Source of the DNA: DAOUJH01 sp965116555
GTDB lineage: Bacteria; Chloroflexota; Dehalococcoidia; Lucifugimonadales; QGNO01
DNA length: 64,000 bases
Direction of reading: 5' to 3'
NCBI GenBank assembly: GCA_965116555.1
Contig: OZ220698.1
Span: forward strand, 1,798,001-1,862,000
How positions within the stretch are numbered: the first letter of the stretch is position 1; each line of letters opens with the position of its first letter. Below are positions 49,535 through 58,752 of the stretch, one piece after another. The notes below the pieces were generated by a model. That model worked only from the letters and a program-made list of their open reading frames with translations, did no database searches and was not told the origin of the DNA. The position numbers and the translations under genes are program-made.

Positions 49535-50002
49535 ATGACACAAACCAACCTGGAAGAGATGATCACTCAAATGGAGCAAGCCGTCGAGGAAGGCCTGGCC
49601 TACCTGGAGGAGGCCGGCGGCGGCGCAAGCCCGCAAGTAGACCGCTGGACCGCCAAGGAGGTGCTGGCCCACATGGTCTACTGGCACCGCGCCTCCCTGC
49701 AGGGCATGGAATCGGTGGCCGGCGGCGGGCCGCCGTTCCAGGTGCCAGCCTCATCCGATGAGATAAACGACGAAATAGTCGATGAACTCTCCGAGACTTC
49801 CGTTTCTTCAATGGCGGAAGAGCTCAGGGACCTCCAGAAACGGCTGTCCGCCGCGGCCCGGGCTGTGCCCAACATTGACGACACCGTCTTTATTCGCGTC
49901 ACCGGCCAGACCTTCTCCACCCGTATCCGCATCGAAACCATTACACATCACTGGAGAGACCACGTCCGCGAACTACAAGCGGCCGCTTCTCCTTCATCTT
50001 GA
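49535..50002 (+). CDS. DinB-fold (MDMPI-like) protein
   Basis: A 155-residue four-helix-bundle protein of the DinB/maleylpyruvate-isomerase superfamily. Seen: VDRWTAKEVLAHMVYWHRAS (two of the metal-binding His in helix 2, near 46 and 51) and ITHHWRDHVREL near the end (further His). These usually bind a metal and act as thiol-dependent transferases or isomerases; no substrate is evident. AGGAG precedes the ATG. It lies just upstream of the first long dehydratase but that gene has its own promoter. Confidence 0.82.
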   Translation: MTQTNLEEMITQMEQAVEEGLAYLEEAGGGASPQVDRWTAKEVLAHMVYWHRASLQGMESVAGGGPPFQVPASSDEINDEIVDELSETSVSSMAEELRDLQKRLSAAARAVPNIDDTVFIRVTGQTFSTRIRIETITHHWRDHVRELQAAASPSS

Positions 50003-50027
50003 CCAGCATCACCCCATGCGATAATCT
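49999..50027 (+). promoter_or_regulatory. Promoter of the first long acyl dehydratase
   Basis: TTGACC, exactly 17 bases, TAATCT. The ATG follows 28 bases later after GAGGAGG. It overlaps the stop of the DinB-like gene. Confidence 0.65.
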
Positions 50028-50055
50028 CCCCTTTTAAGCTACAGAGGAGGCTTAG

Positions 50056-51405
50056 ATGGCAACTCAGGAAACCTTTGAAGAAGCAGTAGCCGAATTCATC
50101 TCCCGCTCCAAGGATCTCATCGACACCGAGTCGGACGAGAATCTCCCCCCTTGGCCGCCTACGCCCTACGACCAGGACGGCCCTCCCTACGAGTTCTCGC
50201 AGCGGTTCACTCCGGATTTCATCAGGAAGTACGCCCTTACCATCGCCGACGACAACCCGCTCTACACCGACCCCGACTACGGCAAGCACACCAAGTACGG
50301 CTCTCAGCTTGCCCCGGGCCCCATCCTGGCCCTCGTACGGTACCCCTCGGTGCACGGCGCGACCAGGCCGGGAGGCTATCCGCTTGCCAACTTCATCTCC
50401 GGCGCAGCCTGGGAGTTCTACAACGTCATCCACGCCGGAGCCAAGTTCCGCTCGTCCAAGGAGACCAAGGAGATCTTCGAAAAGCCCGGTTCCAGGGGCA
50501 ACCTCGTATTCATGATCTCCAACAACCACTACTGGGATTTCCACGGAGACCTCATAGCCAAGTGCTACGGCACCCAGATATACGTTCCCATGCCCAGCAT
50601 GGGCACCGGGCGCGTCATGTCCGCCGACCGCGTCGGCGAGCACATGCTCTACGAGCGCAAGGCCACCAGCTACTCACAGGAAGACATCGAGAAAACGCTT
50701 CAGGACGTGGGGAACATGAAGCGCCGCGGCGCGGATACGCTCTACTGGGAAGACGTCAATGAAGGCGAAAGCATCGGGCCGCTGGTGCTGCCGCCCTGGA
50801 CCCTTCTGGACCAAGTGGTATATCACTCCGTGGCCTGGGCCACCATCTCCGGCCAGGACAACGCCGGCGACGTCCTCGCCTTCGAGCCTATGTACCACCG
50901 CCTGCGCCAGGGCTCCATCTTCGGCTCCATCACACATCCCCTGATGCGGTGGCCGTGGACAATGAACACCGAGCACGAGGACGCCCTGCTCGCCGTGTTC
51001 CGAGGCCAGCCCGGCCCCTTCGACTTCGGTGTGCAGCGTTCCCAGATACCGCAGAAGATGTTCACCGACTGGATGGGCGACGACGGCTTCATCCGCCGCC
51101 TGCAGATGGCGTTCCGCAAGCCCGTCTACTATTCCGACACCACCATCTACACAGGTGAAGTCGTAACGAAGTTCAAGGAAGTGCAGGAAGGCAGCGATGC
51201 CCCCGGCGCGGTGCCCGGCAAGAAGCAGTACTACGCAGTCGGCATCAAGTACCAGGGCCTGAACCAGGTCGGCGAAGCCCAGGTTATAGGCACCGGCACC
51301 GTCTATCTGCCGTCCAGGGAAGCGGGCCCAGTGGAGCTGCCCATCCCCCACGAGCCGCGGCCACCCTTCGTCCCCTACGAGACCTTCTACCGCGACTGGT
51401 ACTAG
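50056..51405 (+). CDS. Double-hotdog MaoC-like acyl dehydratase, paralog 1
   Basis: A 449-residue protein with two hotdog halves. N-half (about 1-220): MATQETFEEAVAEFISRS, then RKYALTIADDNPLYTDPDYG (substrate helix) and LAPGPILALVRYPSVHGA. C-half (about 230-449): YWEDVNEGESIGPLVLPPW, GQRSQIPQKMFTDWMGDDG-like signature, then the ending FVPYETFYRDWY. Relatives are annotated as acyl dehydratases or FAS1-DH proteins; the acyl substrate is unknown. Close paralogs lie at 61699 and 63785. Own promoter and strong terminator make it monocistronic. Confidence 0.85.
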   Translation: MATQETFEEAVAEFISRSKDLIDTESDENLPPWPPTPYDQDGPPYEFSQRFTPDFIRKYALTIADDNPLYTDPDYGKHTKYGSQLAPGPILALVRYPSVHGATRPGGYPLANFISGAAWEFYNVIHAGAKFRSSKETKEIFEKPGSRGNLVFMISNNHYWDFHGDLIAKCYGTQIYVPMPSMGTGRVMSADRVGEHMLYERKATSYSQEDIEKTLQDVGNMKRRGADTLYWEDVNEGESIGPLVLPPWTLLDQVVYHSVAWATISGQDNAGDVLAFEPMYHRLRQGSIFGSITHPLMRWPWTMNTEHEDALLAVFRGQPGPFDFGVQRSQIPQKMFTDWMGDDGFIRRLQMAFRKPVYYSDTTIYTGEVVTKFKEVQEGSDAPGAVPGKKQYYAVGIKYQGLNQVGEAQVIGTGTVYLPSREAGPVELPIPHEPRPPFVPYETFYRDWY

Positions 51406-51426
51406 GCCGCTACTAAGCACAAGCAG

Positions 51427-51460
51427 AGAGGAGCGCCCTGAACAGGGCGCTCCTCTTTTT
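51427..51460 (+). terminator. Strong intrinsic terminator
   Basis: AGAGGAGCGCCCTG pairs with CAGGGCGCTCCTCT (14 bp, minimal loop) and runs into TTTTT. It ends the transcript of acyl dehydratase paralog 1. Confidence 0.9.
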
Positions 51461-51492
51461 ATTCGGATTAGGCCGCATAGGCCCACCCAAAC

Positions 51493-52317
51493 TCAGTTGC
51501 CTTTAGAACTAGAAATTGTCTGGGTCTCTTCGTAGCCGTACGAGTCAGAGGACAAGATTAGTTTACGTGGAGTCTCCGCATAGTATCGATTGTTCTTGTC
51601 CGCCAAGCGCTCTTCAATCAACCTGACTGTTTCGTGGGGCGTTCTCTCAGTGTAATGCACACTTACTACTGCCTCATTTGGTATCTGAATAAGATTTATG
51701 GGTTGGCCGCGTTGGTCAGTTTTCCCTGTACCAACGGTCCCATTCAATTCTACTATCAAGCGCCATTCGTTTTCGTAAGACCAATAGGCACTTTTACAGG
51801 ACAGGAGTTTCGGAAGATTGGATTCCGGTGAAACTAAGACGTTCGGCCCTATAATAGGGGGTGGCTGATCGCTGTACGTCACCTCTTGCAGACAACCCTT
51901 TGGGCCGGTAAGTTTGCTGAGCTTCTCAACATTGTAACCAATGACGAAGCCAGAACCATCAACGGTGTAGTGCGACCACATTAGAGGATGGTGAGGATAC
52001 ATTGTAAAAGAGACTATACCGAATCTGGTTGAAACCTGTTCAGCAAACAACTGCCGCGTAAACAGGCTACCGTATTCTCGTCTAGCGCGCTGCACATCCT
52101 CTACGGCGATCGGTTTGCTTTCGTTGATCTCGGTGAGAACCCTTGCTAATTCGCGATCCTCTTCTGCTTTGTCCCGGAAGACGTACAGGGCCCAAACAGC
52201 ACATTCGAAAGGGTCGTTGAGGGCTGCGGGTTGAGTGGCTCGAAGAGTCCCATCACCCACTTCTGGGATGCAGGTGAGGGCTCTCTCCGAGGTGACATAT
52301 TTGTAAAGGGTATCCAT
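51493..52317 (-). CDS. DUF2971-domain protein
   Basis: A 274-residue protein of the DUF2971 family. Seen: LYKYVTSERALTCI at the start, LRATQPAALNDPFEC, then FGIVSFTMYPHHPLMWSHYT, GFVIGYNV and YWSYENEWRLI, in the family order. Function is not established; members are scattered in accessory and defence-type islands. The coding sequence is AT-richer than the genes on either side, which suggests transfer. Monocistronic, converging on acyl dehydratase paralog 1. Confidence 0.85.
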   Translation of the reverse strand: MDTLYKYVTSERALTCIPEVGDGTLRATQPAALNDPFECAVWALYVFRDKAEEDRELARVLTEINESKPIAVEDVQRARREYGSLFTRQLFAEQVSTRFGIVSFTMYPHHPLMWSHYTVDGSGFVIGYNVEKLSKLTGPKGCLQEVTYSDQPPPIIGPNVLVSPESNLPKLLSCKSAYWSYENEWRLIVELNGTVGTGKTDQRGQPINLIQIPNEAVVSVHYTERTPHETVRLIEERLADKNNRYYAETPRKLILSSDSYGYEETQTISSSKGN

Positions 52318-52392
52318 GATGTCCGACGATTCTACCCAGCATTACCATTGCCTGACTAATTGTACATCATGCCCTTTGTAGTTTGATTGGTC

Positions 52393-53622
52393 CTACCGCG
52401 CCCACCACAGCCTTCTCAGCCAGCCCACTATCAACAGCGTCCCCACTACGCCCACCACCACGTTGAACGCCATGGCAATGGGAGCGCCCAGCGTCCCTGA
52501 GACGGCGCCCGCCACCAGCAGACCCATGGGCAGACCGTACACCGCCAGCGACCTTGCCCCCATCACCCGACCTCGCATCTCCTCCGGCGTCACCCTGATC
52601 AGCAGAGTGGCCATGGTCACCATGGTGAACGATTGAAATATGCCGACCACGAACAGCGACCCCATGGACAGGCTAACCCACGCGGAGTAGGCAAAGATAA
52701 GAAACACGCCGTGCCAGGCAAGGGACGACACCACAATGAACCGCCCGCCGCGCTGCAGCCAGGTCACTCCGGCCACCCCCAGAGAACCGACGAACGCCCC
52801 CGCAAACAGCGACGAGATCAGCCTGCCCAAGCCGTCCGGCCCTATATCCAGCACCTCGTGCGCAAATACGGGGAGCAGCACGTCCTTCACCGAAAGCGAC
52901 GTGTAGTTGACCAGGCACGCCATGAGCAGAAGCGCCAGCACCACATCGCTGCGGCGTATGTAGCCTCCCGCCTCCGTGAGGTTACGCCACACCGACGTCT
53001 TGACTACGGAGCGGTCCCTGTGCGGCAGCCTCAGCATGTAACCCGCCGCCGCCGAGCTGACGTACGCAATCACCACCGGCACGTATGCCGGAGCTATGCC
53101 GTACCACTTCAAGATGACTCCCCCAACCAGCGGCCCTATCATTTGCATGATGTCCGTCGCCGACCGGGTCAGCCCAATGGCGTTGGCAAACTGGCGTCGT
53201 TCCACAACGTCCGCCGTCAAAACCTCCCGCATCACATTGCTGAACGTCCGCGACAGCCCGGAGACGGTCGACAGCACAAAGATATGCCAGACCTGCAATG
53301 AATCCACGGCGGCCAGAAAGAGGATGGCTGCCGCCATCCCCGCCGAAACCAAGCGGCCTCCCACCATCAGCAGCCGCCTGTCGTACCTGTCCATCATCAC
53401 GCCGTAAAGCGGCGCTACCAGGGTGCCCAGGAACCTCAGCGCGGCAAATATGCCCAGCAGAAACGGCTGCCCCGTCTCCACCAGGATCACCCAGGCCAGC
53501 ACAACCGTCTCTATCTGGTCTCCCACGCGCGTCAGCGACTCGGCCGTAAGGAAGAAACGGAAGTTGCGCTGCTTGAAAGAGCTGAGTAGTAGAGAGCCTG
53601 CCATAGTGGGTTTCCGCATCAT
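52393..53622 (-). CDS. MFS transporter, EntS-like
   Basis: A 409-residue, 12-helix carrier. Begins near SFKQRNFRFFLTAESLTRVGD, with the conserved YGVMMDRYDRRLLM loop 2-3 motif and VTPEEMRGRVMGARSLAVYG after helix 10. It is one of four carriers of the same subfamily in this window. Substrate unknown; drug or siderophore export is the usual guess for the family. The start codon is not certain: MMRKPTM offers three ATGs. Confidence 0.86.
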   Translation of the reverse strand: MMRKPTMAGSLLLSSFKQRNFRFFLTAESLTRVGDQIETVVLAWVILVETGQPFLLGIFAALRFLGTLVAPLYGVMMDRYDRRLLMVGGRLVSAGMAAAILFLAAVDSLQVWHIFVLSTVSGLSRTFSNVMREVLTADVVERRQFANAIGLTRSATDIMQMIGPLVGGVILKWYGIAPAYVPVVIAYVSSAAAGYMLRLPHRDRSVVKTSVWRNLTEAGGYIRRSDVVLALLLMACLVNYTSLSVKDVLLPVFAHEVLDIGPDGLGRLISSLFAGAFVGSLGVAGVTWLQRGGRFIVVSSLAWHGVFLIFAYSAWVSLSMGSLFVVGIFQSFTMVTMATLLIRVTPEEMRGRVMGARSLAVYGLPMGLLVAGAVSGTLGAPIAMAFNVVVGVVGTLLIVGWLRRLWWAR

Positions 53623-53742
53623 ATCAGAGGCGGCAACGGAGCGTGCCGCTCACACACAACTGTGTAAATCTCTTCCTACCATCTTTCGAAACACGCTAGG
53701 GGATGCAATAATGTTAGGCAACCTAGCCAAGAGGGGACGGTT

Positions 53743-54912
53743 ATGCGATCGATATTCTGGAAATCATCTGTACTGTTGGCCCTGTTGCTGCTCACGTTGG
53801 GCTGCACCGGCGGGGACTCGGACGAGCCCTACGCGATTGGCGCCATGGACGCGCTCACCGGGGTCGCCGAGTCCTACGGCAATCCGCTACTCAGAGCCAA
53901 GCTGCTTGCGGTGGAGGAGATAAATGCGGCTGGCGGCATCGACGGTCGGATGCTGGAGCTGATTGTTGAGGACTCCAAGTGCGCCGCGCAGGACGCCATT
54001 ATTGCCTACAACAAGCTGACGGACGTGGACGGCGTCAAGATCATCCTGGGCGCCACCTGCAGCGGCTCTACGCTTGGCGCCGCGCCGCTGGCTGAGCAAG
54101 ACGGCGTCGTCATGCTCTCGGCGTCGGCCACAAGTCCCGACATCGCCTCCGCAGGCGACTACATCTTCCGCACCGCCATCAACGACCTCCAACTGGGCAT
54201 CGATATCGGCAACACGCTATGGACGGACGGCGTCCGCACCATAGCCACCATCACCGAGTCCACCGACTACGCGGAGGGCGCTCGCAGCACGTCCGTAGCG
54301 CGGTTCCAGGAACTGGGCGGCTCCGTGGTCGCGGAGGAGGGTTTCTCCTCAGAAGTCATCGACTTCCGCAGCCAAGTGACGAAGCTGGTCAATGCGAATC
54401 CTGAGGCGATCCTTCTGGCAGTCCAAGGAGAGGCCGCTGGGGGGACCATTATGAAACAGGCCCGCGAGTTGGGCTACAACGGTCCCATCTACTCGGAGAT
54501 CGTGCCCACGGGGCCCGAAGCTCTCAACATTGCCGGAGATGCCGCCACCGGCCTGAAGGCCATTATCCCCAACCCGGATTTGACCACCGCTGTCGGCAAG
54601 GACTTCCTGGCAAACTTCCGGGAACGCTACGGCACAGTCGCCACGCTGCCCTGGTTCCAGGGTTCCGCCTATGACGACGTGTACATCGCCGCTGAGTGCC
54701 TGAAGGAGACCGGTGACGACCAGGACGCTGACGGCTTCCGGGACTGCCTCAAAGGGCTCACCTGGAGCGGCGCCATTGGCGACAACTACAGCTTCGACGA
54801 GAACGGCGACGTCGTAGGCCTGTCTAACGTCGTTGTAGAGGTGCTGCCCATCGCCGAGCGTACCGAGGAGAACCTGGGCTACCGCGTGCTAGGCCCCGCA
54901 GCCATGCCGTAG
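53743..54912 (+). CDS. ABC-type branched-chain amino acid-like substrate-binding lipoprotein
   Basis: Periplasmic-binding-protein type I (LivK-like), 389 residues. The signal peptide ends in the lipobox LTLGC. The mature part begins YAIGAMDALTGVAESYGNPLL, followed by VEEINAAGGIDGRMLELIVEDSK, VIILGATCSGSTLGAAP-type ligand loop and PIYSEIVPTGPEAL. No permease or ATPase is next to it, so it is either an orphan or works with a distant Liv system. Ligand unknown. Confidence 0.9.
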   Translation: MRSIFWKSSVLLALLLLTLGCTGGDSDEPYAIGAMDALTGVAESYGNPLLRAKLLAVEEINAAGGIDGRMLELIVEDSKCAAQDAIIAYNKLTDVDGVKIILGATCSGSTLGAAPLAEQDGVVMLSASATSPDIASAGDYIFRTAINDLQLGIDIGNTLWTDGVRTIATITESTDYAEGARSTSVARFQELGGSVVAEEGFSSEVIDFRSQVTKLVNANPEAILLAVQGEAAGGTIMKQARELGYNGPIYSEIVPTGPEALNIAGDAATGLKAIIPNPDLTTAVGKDFLANFRERYGTVATLPWFQGSAYDDVYIAAECLKETGDDQDADGFRDCLKGLTWSGAIGDNYSFDENGDVVGLSNVVVEVLPIAERTEENLGYRVLGPAAMP

Positions 54913-55138
54913 AGCCGTGGATGCTGACAGCGGCCTTTAGCTGGCTGGCGTAGATGTAGATAGTATCAGGGGCCTATTCGGATGCGCTCCTTGTTTCGCT
55001 ATGAGTAAATGATGCCGGGATACTTCGTGCCTGATTCCGAACCGAAGTCGACAGTAGCTGGCACGATCACGCACCATAGTTGTGCGCGGCGGATAAAACA
55101 CGCCAGCCCGTATATCTCTCTGTACGCCCGCCTGCCGT

Positions 55139-56407
55139 CTACAGCCTACGCAGCCTCACCGAAAACAACGTCACCCCCGCCGCCAGCGCCAAAAGCGCCA
55201 GTCCGCTAAACGACAGGGCAAACCCCACGCTGACCAGGGACGCCAGCGCGCCAATCTGCATGTGACCCACCGGAGAGGTGCCTATGGCCACCACCCAGGA
55301 ACCCATGGCGCGTCCCCTCAGTTCGTTGGGAACGTTCAGCTGCATCAGCGCCTGTGAAAGCACGTCCGTAAGCGCCGCCATGGCGCTGATCACCGTCAGC
55401 ATTACCACCGCCAGCACCAGCGTACTGGACATGCCCAGTAGCACCAGCGCCACCCCGAACACTTGGGCCACTACCAGGAACAGCAGCCCTTTCCTCCGCA
55501 CGTCGCCCATGGAGGCGAGCACTATCGCTCCTAGTATGCCCCCCGCCGAATGTATCCCGTTCATAACTCCCAGGCCCGCCGCTCCCACGTTCAGCACGTC
55601 CCGCGCCAGGCTGGGCAGCACCGTCATATGGGAAAATCCCAGCATCTCCACCGCGCCGGTTAAAAGCACAAGCTGAAGCAGCACCCGGTTGTGACGCACC
55701 TCTCTGAGGAACCCCTTCAAATTCGCCGTTACGGACTCTCGCACAAGCGGCGCAGCCTGCCCCGCCGACCTGACTAGAAGCATCACCAGGCCGCTCACCA
55801 CCTGGCCAGCCGCTATTGCAAAGAAAGCCGGTTCCAACCCAAAACGAGCAATGATCACGCCGGTCAGCACTGCGCCCACCAGCCCGCCCGCCCTGGAGAC
55901 CAGCACCACCGCGGCCAGACCCTGCATGGCCAGGGACGGCCCAACAATGTCGTAGGTAAAGCTCTGCCTTGCCGTATGAGCAAAGGGAATCATGATCCCG
56001 GATAGCAACACCAGGACCATCAAGTGCCATATCTCCAGACGACCCGCCACAAGCAGCAATGCAATTGCAAGGTTGGGCAGGGCCACTATGGCATTGATGA
56101 ACGGCATGAACAGGCGCCTGTCCACCATGTCCACCACCGCGCCGGCAAAGATGCCCAGTACAAACTGGGGAGCCCTTCTCAGACCCATTGCCACGCCTAC
56201 CATGAATGGCGAATCGGTTACCTCCAGGACTATCCAGCCCACGGCCACGTTCTCTCCCAGCATGCCGAATGCGCTGAACAGCGAACTCAGCCCCAGGATG
56301 CGGAAGTCCCTGTATTGAAAGGCGCGCAGGACCGCCAGACGGCGTCTTCCTTTGCTTGGCTCAATCACGATGAGTTCAGGGTAGCAGTAGGACGGACATA
56401 TCAACAA
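55139..56407 (-). CDS. MFS transporter, EntS-like
   Basis: Up to 422 residues with 12 hydrophobic segments. Typical motifs: LRAFQYRDFRILGLSSLFSAFG, VDMVDRRLFMPFINA and LNVPNELRGRAMGSWVVA. It resembles the carriers at 43239, 52393 and 59609. No ribosome site supports the ATG at 56407; a GTG at 56368 is an alternative that would remove 13 residues. Substrate unknown. Confidence 0.85.
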   Translation of the reverse strand: MLICPSYCYPELIVIEPSKGRRRLAVLRAFQYRDFRILGLSSLFSAFGMLGENVAVGWIVLEVTDSPFMVGVAMGLRRAPQFVLGIFAGAVVDMVDRRLFMPFINAIVALPNLAIALLLVAGRLEIWHLMVLVLLSGIMIPFAHTARQSFTYDIVGPSLAMQGLAAVVLVSRAGGLVGAVLTGVIIARFGLEPAFFAIAAGQVVSGLVMLLVRSAGQAAPLVRESVTANLKGFLREVRHNRVLLQLVLLTGAVEMLGFSHMTVLPSLARDVLNVGAAGLGVMNGIHSAGGILGAIVLASMGDVRRKGLLFLVVAQVFGVALVLLGMSSTLVLAVVMLTVISAMAALTDVLSQALMQLNVPNELRGRAMGSWVVAIGTSPVGHMQIGALASLVSVGFALSFSGLALLALAAGVTLFSVRLRRL

Positions 56408-56519
56408 GCGGGCTTACGGGCACACGTCATACCCGCGAAGCCTGTCGCGCCCTATCGTCATACCAGTGGCGACGGGCATCCAGGGCGGCTTACTGAATGT
56501 AGCGTAGCAGCCCCCTGTC

Positions 56520-58405
56520 CTACACGTCCGTCCGGTACAGGTAGCGGATGTCCCACAGCCCGTACAGAGTCGGCGTTGTGTTGCCGAAAACGTTGCGGGC
56601 CGCGGTCAGCCTTTCCGACAGCGTCGTGTAGATGACGGGCACATTCTCGGCGGCTATCTCTTGGGCGCGGTGGTAGTATTCCACCCGCTTCTCATGGTCA
56701 AGCTCCTGGCTGGCCCTGATGTACAGATCGTCTATCTCTGCTTCCCACTCCGTTGCCGGTTCCGTCTGATTGGGGTACCACAGGTGGAGCCCCTCGCTGC
56801 TGTGCCAGAAGTTGATGCCGCTGAACGGGTCTGTGCCTCCGGTGAAACCCACTATCATCGCCTCCCAGTCATACGATGTGGTCAGACTGTTGACCAGGTC
56901 TCCAAACTCCACCAGCTCGTAGTCCACGCCCAGGCCGATATCCGCCATCCCATTGGCGACTATCTCGCCGACCCTCTCGCGCACGCTGTTGCCAGAGTTG
57001 GTAATGAGATTGAACCGGATGGCGTTGCCTTCGCCGTCCTCCCGTATACCGTCGCCGTCCGTGTCCGTCCAGCCCAGTCCGTCAAGGATTTCGTTGGCCT
57101 CATCCGGGTCGTATTCGTACCGCCGGACGTTCGAGTTGTGGAAGTCGCCCGCCGCCGGGCTCACGGACGACCACTGGGGATAGGCCTCCCCGTGCTGCAC
57201 GTCGTTTATGATGGCGTCCTTGTCTATGCTGTGCGCGACGGCCTGGCGGAACTGCGTGTTCTGGAACCACTCCAGCTTCTCCGGCGCCACGTACGGCGAA
57301 CCGGGGTCGCTCTCTCCCGGATTCATGTTGAAGCCCAGGAACGTAGTCCCAAAGGCGGGGCCGCGCCTGTGTATGGTGAAGTTCTCCTCATCCTGCAACG
57401 GCTCTAGCTGGGCCAAATCCTCTCCCGGAATACCGTAGGTGTCCGACTCGCCGTCCAAGAAGCTGGCAAGCTCCGCATCGAAGTCCTCGACAATGATCTG
57501 GACTATCTGATCAAGGTACGGCAGGCTGTTGCCCTCGTCGTCCTTGAGCCAGTAGTTGGGGTTGCGCTGCAACACCACTCGCTCGCCGGGGACATAGCTC
57601 CCGATGGTGAACGGCCCGGTGCCTATAACCTCCGACGGATTCGTGTCTATGCCCCAGGTGTCGCTGAATGTGCCGTCGTCAACGTGCGACTCCAGGATGT
57701 GCTTCGGGTATATGGCCGTGCCCATCGAGCGAAGGAATGGCGCGAAGGGCACGGGCAGCACGCACTGCACGGTGTAGTCGTCCAGCGCCGTGACGGTCAT
57801 CGGCAACTCCTCCCATGTGCCGCTCGCCTCATCCAGGTAGCGGAAATGGAAGGTCGGTCGGCTGCTGGCCGGAATGTCGTGATTGTAGATGATGCGGTTG
57901 AAGGTAAAGTCCACGTCGTGAGCGGTGAACGGCTCTCCGTCGTGCCAGGTCACGTCCCGGCGAAGGTGGAATGTCCAGGTCAGCCCGTCCTCGGAGTGTT
58001 CCCACGATTCCGCCAGCGACGGTTCAACCTCGTCCGTCAGCAGGAGGTCTCGGTCAACCCGTCGTAGAGATACCCCAGCACGCCGGACGATCCGGCGTCT
58101 GTGGAGATCGCTAGGTTGAGGGTAAGCGGCTCCGAGACGGTGGCAAATGTCCGTGTCCCGCCGTGTTTGCCGATCGTGTACTCGAACTCCTCGGCGTTCT
58201 GCCTGAGCCGCTCCACGATATCAGGTTGAGCGACCGGTGTAGGCTGAGGAGTAGGTGTGGGCTGCGGCGTCGGGGTGGATGTTGCGGTAGGCATAGGCTG
58301 TGGAGTAGCCGTGGGCTCGGCCTCGTTCGTGCAGGCTGCCAGCAGAAGCAGGGAAGACACCACAAGAATAGCAAGAATGATACGGCGTATCAGCATTACC
58401 GACAT
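56520..58405 (-). pseudogene. Peptide ABC transporter substrate-binding lipoprotein, frameshifted
   Basis: One SBP family 5 gene split by a one-base shift. The first part (58405 to about 58040) encodes a signal with lipobox LLLLAAC, a PTPTPQPTP tether and RTFATVSEPLTLNLA...YLYDGLTET. It runs into TGA at 58037. The other frame continues without loss as TDEVEPSLAESWEHSEDGL, then TWHDGEPFTAHDVDFTFNR to the end. Restoring one base near 58042 gives about 628 residues. This may be a recent mutation or a sequencing error; no slippery site is seen. No permease genes are adjacent. Confidence 0.8.
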
Positions 58406-58507
58406 ATTATTTAAGCCTCAAGTTGAGCATTAGGAAATGACTACAGCTTTAAAAGAATGCCACTCATCACAACGGGTGTCAATTTGCCAGCCTAGCAAGA
58501 CCAGCTG

Positions 58508-58650
58508 TCATTCTGAGTGCAGCGAAGAATCCAAGGCGGTCAACTAAATGCAGCCTAGCTTGTGAGCAAGTATGTGGCGTGATCACAAGGTTATACACAT
58601 GTCATACCCGCGCAGGCTCTGTCCTCGGGGGTGGGTATCCAGGAGCGGCG
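58508..58650. repeat. Dispersed repeats in the 347-base gap before the DMT carrier
   Basis: GTCATTCTGAGTGCAGCGAA...TGCAGCCTAGCTTG at 58508-58570 is the left half of the MITE-like element, with its core. At about 58600-58643 is a GTCATACCCGCGC ... GGTATCCAGG unit. No gene is seen in the gap. Confidence 0.65.
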
Positions 58651-58752
58651 TGGAGGGGCATACGGAATTCGTTCCATTTTGCACAAATCCGGAGTATAAT
58701 GACTCGAACCACACCTCCCTCTCCATGAGCGGAGGTGCGTTCTTGTGGACTA

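Noticed and set aside
54913..55138. Small frames between the LivK-like gene and the MFS gene
   Set aside because: No ribosome site, no family resemblance and no structure; I see nothing in this 226-base gap.
58030..58050. Programmed -1 frameshift in the peptide-binding protein
   Set aside because: No X-XXY-YYZ slippery heptamer or downstream pseudoknot is visible, and this protein family is not known for frameshifting; a simple indel is more likely.
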